Of a stretch of 5,877 bases of DNA, positions 5,550 through 5,877 are shown piece by piece. The stretch lies in contig CALMVM010000440.1 of NCBI GenBank assembly GCA_937873255.1, positions 1,983 to 7,859 on the forward strand. Reading direction: 5' to 3'. The notes under the pieces are model-generated. The model saw nothing but the letters and a program-made list of their open reading frames with translations. It ran no database searches and had not been told where the DNA came from. Positions within the stretch are counted from its first letter, which is position 1; each line of letters starts with the position of its first letter. The translations under genes and the position numbers were made by a program. Source of the DNA: an uncultured Verrucomicrobiota bacterium. Lineage in GTDB: Bacteria; Verrucomicrobiota; Verrucomicrobiia; Chthoniobacterales; SZAS-18.

Positions 5550-5735
5550 TCAAGCCGCGCTGGTTTCCACCGAAAGGATGCGGCCGGGCACGCAACGCAC
5601 GTCCACCTGCATCGGCCGGCAGCACACCGCGCAGTCGTCCATCGTGGTGTAATCACCCTGCGAGGTATCGACCGTCACGGGGAATGCCTCCCCGCAACTC
5701 GCGCACTCGACCTCGATCTCCACGAGCCAGTCCAC
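5550..5735 (-). CDS. CPXCG-motif cysteine-rich small protein
   Basis: 61 residues. Seen: a first Cys pair in VECASCGE (residues 9-16), followed by VDTSQGDYTTMDDC, then DCAVCCRPMQVDV (34-46) with three clustered cysteines, the layout of the CPXCG small-protein family (Cys_rich_CPXG, PF14255 type), in which the first pair is normally CPYCGE and the second DCxVCCRP. The Pro of the first knuckle is replaced by Ala. The four-Cys geometry suggests a single zinc ribbon; function in the family is unknown. The GTG at 5735 is the only start between the upstream in-frame TGA (5775-5777) and the first Cys pair that gives the usual N-terminal strand, and has no Shine-Dalgarno sequence. It begins 10 bases after the rsfS stop, so it is very probably co-transcribed with rsfS. 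Confidence 0.82.
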   Translation of the reverse strand: MDWLVEIEVECASCGEAFPVTVDTSQGDYTTMDDCAVCCRPMQVDVRCVPGRILSVETSAA

Positions 5736-5745
5736 GGATGGGATG

Positions 5746-5877
5746 TCAAGCCGTCGCGGCCGCGTTCTCCAGGTTCAGCCGGGGCGCGTCGCTCCACAGG
5801 TCCTCTAGGGCGTAGTACACGCGCTTGTCGGCGTGGAAGATGTGCACGAGCACGCTGATATAGTCGATGATGACCCC
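5746..5877 (-). CDS. rsfS: Ribosomal silencing factor RsfS, C-terminal part (5' end beyond window)
   Basis: Reading the minus strand from 5877 gives 43 codons in one open frame ending in TGA (5746-5748): [34 protein letters not shown] and a short tail. This matches the C-terminal third of RsfS/Iojap (family pattern WVLlDyGDVVVHIF....R.fYdLE.LW.DA). RsfS binds ribosomal protein uL14 and blocks 30S/50S joining during starvation. The typical DYGD is DYIS here. About 70-90 N-terminal residues lie past the right edge. The 3' end is intact and the CPXCG gene follows after 10 bases. Confidence 0.88.
   Translation of the reverse strand, partial: GVIIDYISVLVHIFHADKRVYYALEDLWSDAPRLNLENAAATA

Noticed and set aside
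4763..5815. A 350-codon open frame on the plus strand opposite the SirB1-like and CPXCG genes
   Set aside because: It crosses three supported minus-strand genes and their gaps, and its translation is compositionally biased without recognisable domains.

Overview
The window is GC-rich (roughly low-to-mid 60s % by eye) bacterial chromosomal DNA, densely coded on both strands. A short secreted protein with a C-terminal PEP-CTERM anchor, together with an RsfS/CPXCG/SirB1-type gene set and start codons without Shine-Dalgarno sequences, points to a Gram-negative of the PVC group. Verrucomicrobiota is my best guess; this is inference from gene types, not a placement by marker gene.

Layout: (1) 2-1094, plus strand: the 3' part of fabG (fatty-acid synthesis reductase), then sixA (phosphohistidine phosphatase). 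(2) 1095-2314, plus strand: an accessory-looking segment with more A/T at wobble positions. It holds a macro-domain protein and a type II toxin-antitoxin pair whose antitoxin is intact and whose RelE/ParE-type toxin is broken by an apparent one-base deletion. (3) 2354-3601, minus strand: cinA, facing the toxin remnant. (4) 3715-4521, minus strand: a strong intrinsic terminator, a PEP-CTERM exported protein and its likely promoter, whose -10 lies inside a perfect inverted repeat. (5) 4595-5877, minus strand: a SirB1/transglutaminase-like protein, a small CPXCG zinc-binding-type protein, and the 3' end of rsfS running off the right edge. rsfS is too short to have been called as a free-standing ORF, but its C-terminus is clear.

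fabG, sixA, cinA, rsfS and the SirB1-like gene are ordinary household genes. The unusual material is the macro-domain/toxin-antitoxin block, above all the frameshifted toxin behind an intact antitoxin, and the palindromic promoter of the PEP-CTERM gene. I found no RNA gene, CRISPR array, insertion sequence or origin, and no stretch over 300 bases without a gene. I do not see a convincing new multi-gene system; the best candidate for follow-up is the 1144-2314 block.
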